A stretch of DNA of 64,000 nt from Halocaridina rubra (taxonomy: Eukaryota > Arthropoda > Malacostraca > Decapoda > Atyidae): contig JAXCGZ010009486.1 of assembly GCA_037179515.1 (NCBI GenBank), forward strand, positions 30,001-94,000, read 5' to 3'. Every line of letters begins with the position of its first letter. Positions within the stretch are counted from its first letter, which is position 1. The position numbers and the translations under genes were made by a program. The notes under the pieces are model-generated. The model was not told the origin of the DNA. It was given only the letters and a program-made list of their open reading frames with translations, and did not search any database. This document shows positions 22,601 through 33,411 of this stretch, piece after piece.

Positions 22601-23363
22601 CTGCTCATCGCTCCAGACGGAGCTTGTGGCCATAGCCAACGCCCTTGACTTCTTCATCCAGCAAGAAGCTGACCATGCCCTTATTCTCTCTGATTCTAAA
22701 GGCGCCTTACAGGCCATCAAGAAGCCACTCCTCAGAGACAATATTCGCATCATCACGACCATCCTCAGCCACTACCACAGGATAACCAGCCTTGGAAAAG
22801 CCATCACTCTTGCCTGGATTCCCAGCCACGTCGGCATCAAGGGAAATGAGGAAGCCGATCAAGCCGCCAAACAAGCCACTCTCAGAGCAGAAATCCAGAT
22901 ATCTCTGTCTCCTGGGATGCAACAGATTAAAAATAAAGCCACCAAGTCACTCCTTAACACCTTAATAACTAAACACAACCTGTGCACAGACATTGGCTCC
23001 CCCTCCACCTGGTGGTACAAAGCCACCACTGATCTTCGGTGTATCACCCTGCCGAAGAGCCTTCGACGAAGCACTGAGGTCAATGTGTACCGTCTGAGAC
23101 TCGGGTACAAGTGCACCTGGCAAATAGTAGAGAATATCATCAAGGAATGCACCTTTTGCCAGGTAGCCTCACCACATCCACTGCTACACTACATCCTGGA
23201 ATGTGATTCTTTTTCAGAGATTCGACGGAAAACTGGTGCCCCCGCAACATCTAGTGAAGACCCAAATGCCCTTCAGGTTGCTAGCTCCATCATCAGACTA
23301 GCAACAAATAACCACATGAACAGTCTATCAAATATTATCAGACAATACCCTCCACCAAGATAG
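19661..23363 (+). pseudogene. I-type LINE ORF2: endonuclease, RT, RNase H (one frameshift)
   Basis: The ATG at 19,661 overlaps the ORF1 stop (ATGTCTAA), suggesting termination-reinitiation. The endonuclease has LHWNAQGL, VIMVQETL and LVIGGDFNAHHPRF. An extra A at 20,274-20,275 falls inside the codon before the catalytic His of the TSDH motif and splits ORF2. The frame from 20,277 then stays open to 23,363. RT blocks are NTAPGADRIT, FLDLEKAFE, NGTPQGGILSPFLFN and YADDFALV (about 21,618). RNase H has YYTDGS (22,507), ELVAIANAL, SDSKGAL and HVGIKGNEEAD. A CTFC-x9-H-x4-C zinc motif lies at about 23,151-23,207. All catalytic residues are present. Confidence 0.9.
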
Positions 23364-23678
23364 CCATGCAATAACTCTTTCTCTCTCCCCCAAAACAGGA
23401 ATTCACTTATGTTGTTTCATGTAAACTAATAACTCACAACTGAATATTTATGCTCTCCGTTATCTTTACAGTTTGGCACAATCTCACCTGCGGGCCAATT
23501 AGGAAAGTCCGATCATCACCAATAAGAATTCACCCCACCTCCTCACCAACAGGAAAGCCCATTCGCCAGCAAGAGCGAATACCACGTACACTCCGAAGAA
23601 AATCTCACCCCACCTGCGGGCCACAAGTGGAAGGTCCGCTCACCCTCAAGGGTGAACATCCAACAAAAAAAAAAAAAA
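23364..23678 (+). other. I-type LINE 3' UTR and poly(A)
   Basis: It contains two related CACCTGCGGGCCA blocks (23,487 and 23,609), a perfect hairpin TCACCCTCAAGGGTGA at about 23,639-23,655 and a terminal A14. The hairpin region is the part preserved in the stub at 11,383-11,442. Confidence 0.8.
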
Positions 23679-24020
23679 GGGTGGTAAGTAAGTAGTTCCT
23701 ATAATAATGGGGCCGTTTTTGGTTTCAATTTTTAGTGCTAGTAAATCAGTATCAAATTCGTCTATGATTTTATGAACAATGTTACGTTTGATGGCAATTG
23801 CTATACCTGTATGAGCTTCATTTAAAAAGTTTCTTTGATAAATATTATAACCAAATATTTTTATTTGAATGTTAGTTCTAGAGGTACTATTGAGAAGTAT
23901 AATATCTGGGTCATATTCCCTATAAACATTATATAATTCATTACTTCTAATATTAGTCCAAGCTATTACGTTATGCTGAGTGATAGTTAATTTATTATTA
24001 TTATTATTGTTATTAGCCAT
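23679..24020 (-). pseudogene. Jockey-type ORF2 N-terminal part (endonuclease start)
   Basis: The frame opens with a short Asn repeat ([10 protein letters not shown]), then LTITQHNVIAWTNIRSN, DIILLNSTS and a GIAIAIKRN segment, ending in GPIIIGTTYLPP where the I-type LINE is inserted. It continues in the same frame at 17,429. An endonuclease normally has Glu after the DIILL block; here the aligned residue appears to be Asn or Ser, which would weaken catalysis. Confidence 0.82.
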
Positions 24021-24051
24021 ATAGAATGCAGTAAAAAAGATGAAGGGCGAG

Positions 24052-25548
24052 TTAAGTATTTAAGTCTGAGGAGGACTCTGATCTCTCATGTAGTCCTTGG
24101 TCTAATGAATTATAGTGTTTTCTATCTAGGTATTGAATTCTGATGTCAGCAAGATCGATTTTATTATGTTCTAGGAAAAGGTGGACATCATGAGGTTTGT
24201 AATTGCCATTATAATAAACATATTTAAGTTTATTGGTGTTAAGTAAAGTATCTCTAATGTCTTCTACAGTTATACTGGAGGGTAATTGTTCATCAAGTTT
24301 TCCTATTATTTTAAAGTTAAGGTCTTTCCTAAGTTCAGTTCTCTCTTTCTGTTTTATAGCTGACTCTTCATACTTTTGCTGATCTGTGCTATATTTGGAC
24401 ATTTTATTTTTTTCAGTTGTGGTGCGTTTGGAGACTGCTCCTAGTGGGGACTGATTTGGACGTTTTTTAATGGGCTGAGAGGAAGTGTCTTCGTCCATTT
24501 TTTCTTCAGTTTCTACTACTGGTGCTTCTAGCACAGAAGCAGCTGCTGGTTCTTTTGTTACAGTTATGTTAGAGTTTTGGGGGATGCTTTTTGGAAGAGT
24601 AATCCTTGGCATGCCATTAAGTTCGTAAATTTCATTGACTTTGGCCTCAAATGACCCTGGGATGATGGAATCCATCATCTGGCCATATACCATGGTACTT
24701 ATTATGACAGTGGTCATTTTTTCAGCATTTATGGGGAAATTAAGTTCAGGTTTTAATTGTCTATCTGAGGAGCTATGGGGTTTAGCTACACCTATCATTT
24801 CAGCAAATGAAGGTTTGGGTGTTTTTTTAGCTTCCCTAATTTCTGCTAATTTGTCCTTTTTTCTTTGCTTTCTTTCTGGACACCCTGCAGCTAGAGTGGA
24901 GTGCTCACCTGAGCAGTTAATGCACTTCTTAATGCTGGTTGTGCATTTTTTCTCATTCCACCTATGTCCTTCTTGGGCACATTCAGAGCAAATGGTGGTT
25001 TCTTTCTTGCACTCTTTGGTAGAGTGCTCAAAAGAATAGCACTTCATGCAAGAGTTAATTTGGATGAAAATTTCCTCTTCAGTGTTGCTTTCGTTTATCC
25101 TGATATTAAAAAGAAGGAGTCCCTGAGATTTTATTTTGTTAGCCATGCTGATGTTTTGGAGGCGTATCTTGAGGAGATATTTATTATTAGGGATTCTAAT
25201 AACTGACTCTACTTTAATTCCCTGATTATGTTTTTCAATTTCTACAATGATTTCTTCATCCCTATGAGAGGTGATGTACTGGTCAATGCCAAGGATTGCT
25301 ACAGTTCTTTGGGCATTGAATTCAGGGGGCATAGTTATATCAAATCTTTCATTGTTGAAGATGTCAGAAACTTCAGGTGAATTGAGTTTCTCAAGGTTCT
25401 CGTCAGCAAGGACAAGAATGAATCCAGTTGGGATGTTAATGATCTTGAAGACAACAATGTTGCTTTCGGCAAGACATTTGAAGATGTCATTTCTGCGCCT
25501 AGCAGGATCCCCATTGGGGTCACGGTCCCTGATTCTAGCTCTACCCAT
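24052..25548 (-). CDS. Jockey-type ORF1, Gag-like zinc-knuckle protein (intact)
   Basis: An uninterrupted 498-residue frame starting MGRARIRDRDPNGDP. After an N-terminal domain of about 160 residues come three CCHC-like knuckles: CMKCYSFEHSTKEC, CSECAQEGHRWNEKKC and CINCSGEHSTLAAGC (about residues 165-225). A basic KQRKKDKLAEIREAKK stretch, a Ser/Thr/Pro-rich middle and a Glu/Lys-rich C-terminus follow. It would coat element RNA. It lies 31 bases upstream of ORF2. A decayed homologue is at 28,070-29,350, which confirms the start and knuckle positions. It is intact although its ORF2 is destroyed. Confidence 0.87.
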   Translation of the reverse strand: MGRARIRDRDPNGDPARRRNDIFKCLAESNIVVFKIINIPTGFILVLADENLEKLNSPEVSDIFNNERFDITMPPEFNAQRTVAILGIDQYITSHRDEEIIVEIEKHNQGIKVESVIRIPNNKYLLKIRLQNISMANKIKSQGLLLFNIRINESNTEEEIFIQINSCMKCYSFEHSTKECKKETTICSECAQEGHRWNEKKCTTSIKKCINCSGEHSTLAAGCPERKQRKKDKLAEIREAKKTPKPSFAEMIGVAKPHSSSDRQLKPELNFPINAEKMTTVIISTMVYGQMMDSIIPGSFEAKVNEIYELNGMPRITLPKSIPQNSNITVTKEPAAASVLEAPVVETEEKMDEDTSSQPIKKRPNQSPLGAVSKRTTTEKNKMSKYSTDQQKYEESAIKQKERTELRKDLNFKIIGKLDEQLPSSITVEDIRDTLLNTNKLKYVYYNGNYKPHDVHLFLEHNKIDLADIRIQYLDRKHYNSLDQGLHERSESSSDLNT

Positions 25549-25687
25549 TATTGAAGCATAATAAAAGCAGCAAGATCTTTGATATTATGGTTTATGATTG
25601 AGTTATATGACCGCAAGATGTATCTATATGATTGATAATGATTACTTTAATTGGGACAATAAAAAAATATTAGCTAGATTTCGTGCT

Positions 25688-26054
25688 TGTAGGATTGGGT
25701 GGGGAGAGGATAGGATACTACAAGGCAGTTACTGCGATGTATAGGGACAGTGGACGGTGTTAATTCACCAAGGGCGGAGTTCTCCCCTCTGTGCTGCTGG
25801 TTTAACCTACCAGCAACACCTGCCCGTAGCTCACAGCAAGCTCAATGCAGAAGCTACAACCACCCAGCAGGTAAAAACGGGGTAGTTGCAGCCATTAGGG
25901 TAAGGAATGAAAGGTATTATTAGAGAGAGGGTCTGTATGTTAGCAGGGCTAATGACAGACGTGGTTGTAGTCAAACAGTTTCAGGCTGTACTTCTGCAGT
26001 CTAATGCAGTTACCATGTGAACTCTGCCAATGGAATTGCAGTGTCAAGGGATTG
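25688..26054. other. Spacer without recognised gene
   Basis: G-rich and mixed sequence with no long frame, RNA gene or clear repeat in this window, apart from a CAGCA-rich, palindrome-prone stretch around 25,795-25,870 that may belong to an unidentified repeat. Confidence 0.45.
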
Positions 26055-26202
26055 GATTGATGGGGGGGGGGAGGTAGTGACGGCACACGTGAACTCTCTT
26101 TGCCCTATGCAGGGTGTCATCACTAGAGAGGAGGGTGAATTGAATGGGAAGGGTTGGGAGGGAAAGCACGAAAATGAATGGGTAAGACCCTCGTTCTAAG
26201 GT
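26055..26202 (+). repeat. Dispersed repeat, right copy (partner at 14,710-14,882)
   Basis: Same-order matches to the left copy (AGTGACGGCA, GTGAACTCTCT, CAGGGTGTCATCACT, AAGCACGAAA, ACCCTCGT). Both copies lie in the same orientation just outside the outer Jockey insertion. Confidence 0.65.
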
Positions 26203-26333
26203 GTGTTTGCATAGGTGAGAGTGAATAAGGGTAGATTGCGTTCAGAAGATCTAGAACTTTATTTTTTTTAAGGGAATGTTGAAGGAAAATATTTTATCTT
26301 GGAGGAGTGATAGGAGAGGAGTAGGAACACCTA

Positions 26334-26710
26334 CAGTTTAGCGGGGCATACCAGTGTTCAAAACCTACCAATAGATGGCGATAGGCTCTGACTATGCCCC
26401 GCTAAAGTTTAAACTAACCCCTATTTAAACACTTACAGTTTAGCGGGGCATACCAATGTTCAAAACCTACCAATAGATAGCGATAGGCTCTGACTAGAGA
26501 ACTGGCAGATGAACACACAACAAAAATGGCAACAATAGGCATACGAAACAATTTTTTACTATCCTAACTAAAAATACTTACCTAACCTCTTAGCCAGGGG
26601 GGCTTTGACCCCCCTGGAACCCCCCATCAAACTATCCTAACTAACCTACAGTCGAGCTACTTACCTGAGTGGAGGGAAGAGGTCTTTAAGCGGCATGCCC
26701 CGCTAAACTG
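26334..26710. mobile_element. Tc1/mariner-like MITE with perfect 16-base inverted ends
   Basis: The ends are CAGTTTAGCGGGGCAT (26,334-26,349) and its exact complement (26,695-26,710), each flanked by TA, the usual Tc1/mariner target. A second left end begins at 26,436 after another TA, and an internal right-end-like ATGCCCCGCTAAA lies at 26,394. About 60 bases (26,332-26,391 and 26,434-26,493) are duplicated. A GGGGGG/CCCCCC hairpin is at about 26,597-26,620. There is no transposase. Confidence 0.8.
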
Positions 26711-26712
26711 TA

Positions 26713-26944
26713 AACTACTCGAGGAGTATAATAGAGAAATGAAGACTAATTGTGACAACAGTATTCGTAGTTAGAAAACTGAGAATAGAAATAATATTGG
26801 CTATAGTGATAACAGTCAAGTAAATATAATAAGGAGGGTAGTAATAGTAGTTAGAATAATAATGTTACCCTCGATTACTATTAGTATTTAAAAAACATGA
26901 AAGTGATAGTAAAAAATAGAATAGAAATAGTTCTGTCTAAATTA
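26713..26944. other. A/T-rich spacer
   Basis: Short-period A/T-rich sequence with many ATAGTAATA-like stretches. Nothing else is recognised. Confidence 0.5.
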
Positions 26945-27235
26945 CCTTGGCTGTTTCTCCCATTAGGGGGTAGCCGACATCAAAAAAAGAAACAATACGG
27001 AGATTACTTTGCTCTATGGGCAATGACAAGGGAGCTCGTGACCGTTCAGATGGCACTGCTGGTGTGCCACAGCCCATCCTCCCGGCTTTTCCACAACCAT
27101 TGTCGCATCATAATGCCAACTCCTCTACTGCCCCTACCACAGGGCTACCTCTGTAAGATGCAGCCCCATGCTAAAAGCAGATGTCCATCAGAGCTGCATC
27201 ACAATCGCTCGCCACTCATTCCTAGTCTTAGTGGT
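26945..27235 (-). repeat. Probable RTE-type LINE 3' end fragment, left arm
   Basis: Begins with TTAGGGGGTAGCCGACATC on the plus strand and matches 29,462-29,650 in reverse complement over about 190 bases at roughly 90% by eye. From memory this sequence class resembles antisense 3' ends of RTE-type LINEs common in decapod assemblies. That family call is uncertain; the repeat relationship itself is clear. Confidence 0.55.
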
Positions 27236-27237
27236 AA

Positions 27238-27632
<395 letters not shown>

Positions 27633-27634
<2 letters not shown>

Positions 27635-27900
27635 AGCATACATAGCCATATGAAATCACAAAGTAGAGAAAGTACCGTATACTATCCAAGTAAAGAGAGT
27701 GAGGAAGGTGTAATGTTTATGGTTAGGGAGAGATACTGTGGCCATTCTTCGGTTGTCCCCTCCCCCTATCCGCCATAGAGGTTCGCCGAGAGAGGGGGAG
27801 AGAGTAACGAATATTAGAAATATGTATGATATAGAATATATATTACTTGCAGAAATCGTCATGTAAGAGCATATACACACAAATATGCACATATACTATT
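27633..27900. other. Spacer without recognised gene
   Basis: Mixed sequence after the (TA)n tract. No gene or repeat identified. Confidence 0.45.
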
Positions 27901-29350
27901 ACTGATAACCAGGATCACTTCGTAAGTATAATGAAGCAGGTGGATCCCCATCAATAGTGGGATGATCTTCCACCAGGTATGGTCATTGAAATTATCATGA
28001 TTAAAGTTTGATATTATTCATCATGAAGATTACAAATGATATGTATTTAGGATTTTTCGCTTGAAAGTGACAGTGATTTCCCATAATATTCTTGTGGATA
28101 GAAAGGAAAAAGTGATGTTCTAGATATTAAATTCTGACCCTGTTAAGGGCAGTTTTGATTAAATCAAAATAGTACTGGACTTTTTTATGTGGTGTATATT
28201 TTGAGTTTGTATAGATGTATTTCAGTTTTGAAAAGTTGAGTAGAAGATCTCTTAGTGAATCATCTTCCATGTCAGGGGGTAGGATTTTACTATTGGTCTC
28301 AAGGATTTTAAAGTTGAGGTCTTCCCTCAACTTTTTTTCTTTCCTTTTGTTTCAGTACTTCGTTTCTGGATTGTTTGTCTGTATTTAATTCAGGTGTAAT
28401 GTAGTTATGTTATCGGCCTATATGAGAGACATCAGTAATAGTCTTCTTGGGAATTGCCCCTTCAGGAGACTGTTTTTTTTTTTCCTGCTTTCTTGAAGAT
28501 CCTGGACATATTCCATGTCGGTAGGTCCATCAGTTGTTATGACAGGTGGGTCATCTGGTGAAGAAGCATTTACAAGAGATGCTGAGGTGGTTGGTTTTAC
28601 CTTCAGACGAGGGTCTGCAGGCACATTGTTAGGTAGTTTAATAGTTGGAAAGTTGTTAAGTTGGTAAATTTCATTAACAGGGAGCATCCTACAGCTAGTG
28701 TGGAGTGTTCCCTTGAACAGTTAATGAACTTTTTGGTCTGAGTCTTACATTTGTTTTAGTTCCAACGGTGACTATTTTCCGAGCAGTCTGAGCAAATAGT
28801 GATATCGCTAGGGCAGTCCTTAGTGGCGTGGTTTAAGCTGTAGCACTTAAAGCAATTATTAATGTGTACGAAGATCTCAACTTCAACATCTCTAGGGTTG
28901 ATTTTAGTGTTGAAGAGGAGAATCCTTTGATCTTTGACCTTCTTTGCCATGGTTATGGTTTGAAGGAGCAATTTCAACATGCATATTGTATTGGGAATTC
29001 TGACGACTGATTCTACTTTGACATTCTCATTTAGTCTTTTGTCTTCCGATTTATTTTATATTTTGTCTTGTAACATATAGGTCCATGTCCATAAGCACAA
29101 CTGTCTTCTGAGCATCAAGTTCAGGTGGTATAGTAATTTCAAGCTTCCTTTTATGGAAAATGGCTTTGCACACACTGGGGGTGAGTTTTTCCAAATACTC
29201 ATCACCCAGGATCAAGACAAATCCATTCTGGTTTTGGATTACTTTATAGACGAAATACATTATCTTCACTGAGTCATACGAATATAATTTTCCCACAGTT
29301 ATTAGATCCCCCTCAGGGGTCGTTGTCCTTTACATTGACTCTACCCATCT
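27900..29350 (-). pseudogene. Second Jockey-type copy: decayed ORF1 fused to ORF2 end
   Basis: From about 29,350 leftward, the frames repeat the Gag domains of the element at 24,052-25,548: start MGRVNV, ITIPPELDAQKTV, and CFKCYSLNHATKDCPS and CSDCSENSHRWN knuckles (28,756-28,980). ORF1 C-terminal sequence (LRDLLLNFSKLKYIYTNSKY) ends near 28,070. Immediately beyond, at 27,955-28,030, the minus strand encodes FNDHTWWKIIP, the extreme C-terminus of ORF2. About 2.5-3 kb of ORF2 is therefore missing. Frameshifts and stops are frequent. Divergence from the other copy indicates an old or different subfamily. Confidence 0.75.
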
Positions 29351-29461
29351 CGACCCGACATTTGGCAGCAAATTGCAGGCAAGAGAGGGATTAATTTATT
29401 AATATGTATAAGAATAGAGGTAGGTTAACAAAACGAATCTATATTCCTATTATACTTTTCA

Positions 29462-29650
29462 TAGGGGAGTTGGCAGTTTTGAAGCGACACAGGTTGTGGA
29501 AGAGCCGGGAGGATGGGCTGTGGCACTCCAGCAGTGCCATCAGAACGGTCGCTAGCTCCCACGTCATTGCCCATAGAGCAAAATAATCCCCTTATTGTTT
29601 TCTTTTTTTGATGTCGGCTACCCCCTAATTAAAGGGGGAAGCAGCCAAGG
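29462..29650 (+). repeat. Probable RTE-type LINE 3' end fragment, right arm
   Basis: Reverse-complement partner of 26,945-27,150. Shared landmarks are GATGTCGGCTACCCCCTAAT, TTGCCCATAGAGCAAA and GGATGGGCTGTGGCACTCCA. The two arms face each other across the microsatellite and the decayed Jockey copy. Confidence 0.6.
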
Positions 29651-30042
29651 TAGATAGACAGATATTGGAATATAAAAAGTCTAAGGATGTAAAATCCAAA
29701 AATACCAAGAAAATGGTATATGAAATAATAAACATAGTAATTGTAGGAAAGAGTTGTACAGGAATAGAAGGAGAGAGAGTGAGAGGGGGGGGAAGGGATG
29801 AGAGATAAGGAAGGGGAAAGCGAATATAAGCAGAAAAAGAGAGCAATTTCACTTGACAAAGCTTTCTGCACTTGCAGGAGGGGTGGGGGTAGGAAAGGAG
29901 ACATTAAGGCTGTTACTATGATGCTCATTTACGGAAAACTTGCACTCTCCCTATGGTGCACCACTCCCGCACTCAGCTGAAACCAGGACGAGACTCTATA
30001 CAACTCTGTGTTAAACACATTTGCCAAGAAAAAAAAATGTAT
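29651..30042. other. Spacer without recognised gene
   Basis: A/G-rich and mixed sequence. Small frames here have no recognisable domain. An A9 run at about 30,029 directly precedes the next LINE fragment. Confidence 0.45.
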
Positions 30043-31258
30043 TTCTGGAAGTCCAGGAAAATGCAACCTGCCTATTCCTCTCTTTCCTTTAAGATTCGGC
30101 TTACCTCATCATAATTTCTAATAAGTTTGTTACTGTTGATCTACCTTCTCTAAAGCCATGTTGTCACACTGACAAAAAGTTGAAGGATTCCAAGTGAAGA
30201 GAGATGTGTTTTCTTAGTAGTTTTCCATAACTTTGCCCACTATGGTACTCAAGAGAACAGGTCTATAGTCTTAGAGCTGTGTCCTTCCTTCCCTTTTTGG
30301 GGATAGGTACAGCATTCGCTTGTTTTCAGCATCCTGGAATCTCCCCTGATTCCAGCAACTTTTCAGAACTGATACATAGTGCCGCTGATACTGATTTAGC
30401 GCATTTCTTAAGTACATAAGGGGATATATCATCAGGACCTGTAGGTTTATGGGCGTCTAACTCCATTAGCGCATTGCATACCTCTGAGGCTTAAAAGATG
30501 ATGTTCTCTAATACCAGCCCATGAGCCACTATCTCTGCAATCTGAGGGGGTGGGGTATATTCTGCTGCAAATACTGACTGAAATTACTTGTTAATTCTTT
30601 GCAGATCTCTACACCGTCTCAGTGATTCTCCCATTCACTCTCCTTAGCTTTAAAACCTGTTCTTTGCCGTTCAGTTTTCCTCTGATAAAACTGTGGAAAA
30701 GGTTGAGATTTTCTTTAGCCTTCTTGGTAATATCCCTTTCATAGTCTTTCTCTATGCCTCTCTTCTTTTACTTATGTAATTATTTATTACTCTTTCTATA
30801 AGTCTGCCAGGCATTTATGCTTTACTTTTCCTATACCTTTTCCAGCATTTGTCTCTCCACCCCTTAGCTATCTTACACTCATTATTGAACCATTTCTCTC
30901 TGGCATGAATAACTCCTATTTTGGTGGAAGGTATGCAATAATCTATTATCTTCCCATATTCCTCACTAAAGATGTCGTACATTTCTTGTACAGATTTGAT
31001 GTTAAATAAGGTCCTTCAGTCAATAACTGAAGAAAGCTTATTTATTTTGTTGTAATCTCTATTTGGATAGTTCTTCCTCATGTCCTCAGTGCCTCTACTT
31101 TCAGGCAGAACATCTTCGATGATATTCTTCATCAACAACACATACTCGATATTTGGCCATACATAAGTTATTTATATATTTCTGAACATTTACTTGTCCA
31201 TGTGTCTGATGGCTACCTTTATATTTGCTAAGAAACATATGCTGCTATTACTATGCGA
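30043..31258 (-). mobile_element. Decayed family A fragments (A10)
   Basis: The minus strand holds an old copy from the FLDFQKAFD region (30,047) back through the basic linker and endonuclease end (31,143, LLMEYIIEDILPES region). It adjoins a separate C-terminal piece at 31,144-31,258. Many indels remove all long frames. Similarity to the young copies is obvious base by base but clearly lower, so this is an earlier wave. Confidence 0.8.
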
Positions 31259-31261
31259 TTT

Positions 31262-33408
31262 ATATTGCTGGGTGGGTGTGTATTTACCATATTGCATTTA
31301 CTAAATTGTGCTTGCGGGAAAGAGCCCTCTTCTTGTAATGCCTCATCTCCTTACCAGTTGGTTTCATTCTTCGTTAAATGACACTTATCATATATATATA
31401 TCATTAAAACTATGAATGCATTTTGCATTGACTAGTCCCTCTTTCTGCAAATTCCAATTACTAACTATTCTAACACTTAAAAAATACTTCCTTACAATCT
31501 GCAAAGAAGTTTTCTTACAAAGCTTCAAACTATGACCTCTAGATCTAGAGTCAGCCATATCAAAATATCTCTCCCTGTCTAGTCTCTCCAAGCAATGATT
31601 GAATTCAGAAACCATTGCCATGACCCCCTCTTTCTTCTAGCTTCGAGTGATGGTAAGTCTTACTCCCTCAGCCCTTCCTCATACCTGTGATTAATTATTT
31701 CTGTTACCAGCTTGGTGGCATGCCTTTAGAGCTGCTCAATTAATTTGTATGCTTGTGAAAGAGTATAGCTCCAAAAGGTCGCTGCGTGTTCAAGTTTTGT
31801 CTCACAAAAGTTACATCAGTGTATCTGAACATATCCTCATCCAAGTCCTTCAAGGTCACTGTTCACTTTATATGCACTTCCAGAGACAGTTCAGCCAACT
31901 GCTTTTGCCCTTAGATCTCTTTCGTTCTGTATTTTTTTAAGTTCTGTACCAGCTATTGAGTACCCAAACTTGACCCCTTCTGCACTCTCGCCCATTCTCA
32001 ATGCTTTAAATTTGAAGTATTTCATCTCACTAGTTACTTGACTGAGAGCTCATGCAGTCATTTTAGGCTTATCAGAATCTACCATCATTTTATATTTCTA
32101 GTCTTTTCACAATCTTTTCCTCATCTGCAAATATATTTGAAAGGTCATTTATAGAATCCAGCCAATTATTTACATATATAAGGTACAGCAGTGGCCTTAA
32201 AACTGATCCCTTTGGAACCCCACTGCTAACCTTTCGCTAGTTAGACATTTCATATCTTACCTTGACACTTTGCTCCCTTCCTTCTAAATAAGTTTTAATC
32301 CACTCCAATACATTTCCACTTATTCTTGCCATTACTTCCAACTTCTTAGTAAGTCTCCAATGTGGAAATACATCAAATTCCTTCTGAAAATCTAAGAATA
32401 TACAATATGCCAAGCCCTCTCTTTCTTAAAGAGAGGGTTTACTTCACAAAAATTTCTAGTATGTTTATTAGCATAGATCTGCCTTGTCTGAATCCATGTT
32501 GTGTCACTGAAAAGAAGTTGAGGGACTCCAAATGAAAAAAATGTGTTTTCTCAGTAGTGTCTCCTTATATCTGCAAACTATTTTAGTAAGTGAAATATGC
32601 CTATAAGGGCTGTGTTTCTTCTTTGATTTTTTGAAGACAGACCACGTTCATTTATTTCAAGCAACCTGGTTCTCTCGAGATTCCAGTGACTTCTCAAATA
32701 TGATGCATAGTGCAATTGATAATGGCTCAGGACATATCTTGGGTATATAAAGGGATATTTAATCAAACTTCTTATCTTAACGAGTTCTATTTCTATCCAC
32801 GTTTTGCATACTTTTGTCGTTTAAAAGATGCTGTTCTCTGATACTGGCCCATGATATCTCATCTCTGCAATATGAGGGGCTTGATTATTTGCCTCTGTAC
32901 ATACCGACTAGAAATTTTTGTTCATGTCTATGCAGATCTCTACATCTGCCTATATGATGCTTCTATCTGCTCTTTCCATCCTCAAAACTTGTTCTCTGAC
33001 TTTATTATTTCTTGTAACAAAGCTATGGAAAAGCTTGGAATTATCATTAACATTCCTAATATGTTTCATATGCGCTTTCTGCTGCTCCTCTTTCAATTAG
33101 GTAATAATTTCTTGCCCTTTTGTAAATTTGCCAGGAATTTATACTTTTTATCCTCCTATGCCCATTGCATCAATTGTCTATTCACTTTTTGCCTCTTACA
33201 TTCATCATTGCACTATTTCCTTTTGGCATTACTATGTCCTGTTTTGGTAGATGATATGCAAGAGCTAAGTATTTTCTAATGGTCCTCACAAATTATTTCT
33301 TACATCTCCTGTGCAGATTTGTTAGTAAATATGGTTCCCTACTCAGTTCCTGCAAAATTATTGAGCTTATCTAATCGTATTTACCAAATTGTGCTTACAG
33401 GATAGAGT
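31262..33408 (-). mobile_element. Old family A subfamily copy (RT to linker) plus tail stub
   Basis: From its 3' end at about 31,266 (tail TTTACTAAATTGTGCTTGCGGGAAAG, a diverged form of the young tail and hairpin), the minus strand runs through the C-terminal domain (31,621-31,388), the RT and the linker to about 33,368. A second tail-only piece follows at 33,370-33,408. The tail unit reads close to CAATTTGGTAAAT instead of AATTAGGTAATC, which defines an older subfamily. Confidence 0.75.
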
Positions 33409-33411
33409 CCT

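Larger units (their letters stand above)
17430..23678 (+). mobile_element. Complete I-type LINE with RNase H (6.2 kb)
   Basis: A full-length plus-strand retrotransposon with a 5' UTR of about 740 bases, ORF1 (Gag-like, zinc knuckles), ORF2 (endonuclease, RT, RNase H, zinc motif), a 3' UTR of about 300 bases and a poly(A) run at 23,665-23,678. Exact 11-base flanking duplications define its ends. It is GC-richer and more C-biased in coding sequence than its surroundings. Only two single-base frame changes, both in short runs, separate it from an uninterrupted coding set, so it is young or contains read errors. The RNase H domain places it in the I/Nimb/R1-like assemblage rather than Jockey or CR1; the exact clade is not certain. 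Confidence 0.9.
14883..25680 (-). mobile_element. Jockey-clade LINE (outer element), split by an I-type LINE
   Basis: This is a minus-strand LINE with 5' UTR (about 25,680-25,549), ORF1 (25,548-24,052) and ORF2 (from 24,020). ORF2 is interrupted between 23,678 and 17,430 and resumes to about 14,972. The candidate flanking duplication is TCGTGCT at 14,876-14,882 and 25,681-25,687; at seven bases it is suggestive only. The short T run at 14,886-14,890 fits a poly(A) end. Without the insert the element is about 4.5 kb, a normal size for Jockey. ORF2 has one nonsense change and two frame changes, so it is inactive. Confidence 0.85.

Noticed and set aside
24635..25561. Plus-strand frames opposite the Jockey ORF1
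   Set aside because: They are antisense shadows of an intact 498-residue Gag frame with three zinc knuckles.
14883..25680. Endogenous virus or LTR retrotransposon
   Set aside because: No long terminal repeats, protease, integrase or envelope; the endonuclease-RT order and target duplications identify non-LTR elements.
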